A stretch of DNA of 6,240 nucleotides from Kiritimatiellia bacterium (GTDB lineage: Bacteria > Verrucomicrobiota > Kiritimatiellia > RFP12 > UBA3636): assembly GCA_017476965.1 (NCBI GenBank), contig JAFUXX010000440.1, positions 1-6,240 of the forward strand. Reading direction: 5' to 3'. The position numbers and the translations under genes are program-made. The notes below the pieces were generated by a model. The model ran no database searches, was not told the DNA's origin, and saw only the letters and a list, made by a program, of their open reading frames with translations. Below, one piece after another: positions 6,074 through 6,240 of the stretch (position 1 is its first letter; every line of letters begins with the position of its first letter).

Positions 6074-6133
6074 ATGGCGGAAAAAGACTGTTGCACTCTT
6101 GCCGGACCGGCGGAGGACCGCGACGCGCGATGA
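6074..6133 (+). CDS. Possible 19-residue leader peptide overlapping the next start
   Basis: ATG 6074 opens a 19-codon frame (starts MAEKDCCTLAG) that stops at TGA 6131-6133. The stop overlaps the next start codon as ATGA, the arrangement used for translational coupling. It begins 4 nt after the T-tract of the leader hairpin and has no Shine-Dalgarno site. It contains adjacent Cys codons. It may be only a chance frame in a leader of about 83 nt; conservation would decide. Confidence 0.2.
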   Translation: MAEKDCCTLAGPAEDRDAR

Positions 6134-6240
6134 AAGGATTCGACGCGTCGTTCGTGGAGCGCTACCGCGCCCGCCGCGCGGCGGAGGCCGAGGCCGCCGC
6201 AGCCGGAGTCGCCGCGGGTTCCGCCGCGTCCCACCGCGCC
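6130..6240 (+). CDS. N-terminal fragment of an unidentified protein, truncated by the window end
   Basis: ATG 6130 opens a frame that runs 37 codons to the window edge without a stop. It begins MKGFDASFVERYRARR and continues as an Ala-rich, probably helical stretch with alternating Arg and Glu. There is no signal peptide or membrane segment in the visible part. 32 of the 37 codons end in G or C, as in the neighbouring genes, which supports this frame. A promoter lies at 6013-6040. GGAGG at 6112-6116 is a possible ribosome binding site, but its 13-nt spacing is long. A second open frame from ATG 6040 gives an Arg-rich product and starts inside the -10 box, so I disfavour it. The family cannot be told from this much sequence. 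Confidence 0.5.
   Translation, partial: MKGFDASFVERYRARRAAEAEAAAAGVAAGSAASHRA

Noticed and set aside
2360..6133. A 1257-codon open frame on the plus strand, and a 731-codon open frame on the minus strand (2319-4514).
   Set aside because: Both are dominated by Arg, Gly and Pro runs, lack any domain, and lie across real genes in other frames. Long stop-free frames are expected in DNA this GC-rich.
5980..6234. An 84-codon open frame on the minus strand upstream of fabD.
   Set aside because: It runs across both divergent promoters, has no ribosome binding site, and is Gly/Arg/Ala-rich as expected for a shadow of the rightward gene.

Overview
The window is a GC-rich bacterial chromosomal segment with four complete genes that have recognisable start sites, one complete gene of unknown function, and the first 37 codons of a sixth gene. 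Codons end mostly in G or C, and the proteins are rich in Ala, Arg and Asp. No insertion sequence, prophage, CRISPR array, tRNA or rRNA is visible, so this looks like ordinary core or housekeeping chromosome. I cannot place the organism securely. Extreme GC3, several near-leaderless promoters, a FabD with GLSLGE in place of GHSLGE, and a long secreted protein of no obvious family would fit a PVC-type lineage (Verrucomicrobiota, Kiritimatiellota or Lentisphaerota), but this is a guess from style, not proof.

Left part: a cation diffusion facilitator exporter (6-1160, minus) and an aldo/keto reductase with a C-terminal double-cluster ferredoxin domain (1294-2322, plus) are divergent. They share a 133-bp gap. 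Each has a well-formed sigma70-type promoter with the same -35 (TTGCCA), a 17-bp spacer and a TAGCAT or TAGAAT -10. Both -10 boxes lie so close to the start codons that the mRNAs should be leaderless or nearly so. A perfect 10-bp inverted repeat brackets the exporter promoter and is a candidate operator. The exporter carries an Asn-Asp-Asp-Asp metal site, which points to Mn2+ rather than Zn2+, and has an extra cytosolic domain.

Middle: a PTS EIIA protein of the fructose/nitrogen type (2415-2891, plus) has its own promoter and a GTG start. Fifty-one bases later comes a 653-residue secreted protein of unknown function (2943-4904, plus) with a strongly acidic tail built partly from a 21-bp tandem repeat. 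The pair is probably one transcript and ends at a strong intrinsic terminator (4924-4966).

Right part: fabD, malonyl-CoA:ACP transacylase (4994-5920, minus), has a classical AGGAG ribosome binding site and a roughly 50-nt leader. It is divergent from a truncated gene that starts at 6130. Their promoters lie back to back, with the -35 boxes 6 bp apart. The rightward leader contains a small GC hairpin followed by TTTT and a 19-codon open frame that overlaps the next start as ATGA.

I did not find a clearly new multi-gene system. The most promising leads are regulatory: the divergent leaderless promoters, the candidate operator, and the structured leader at the right edge.
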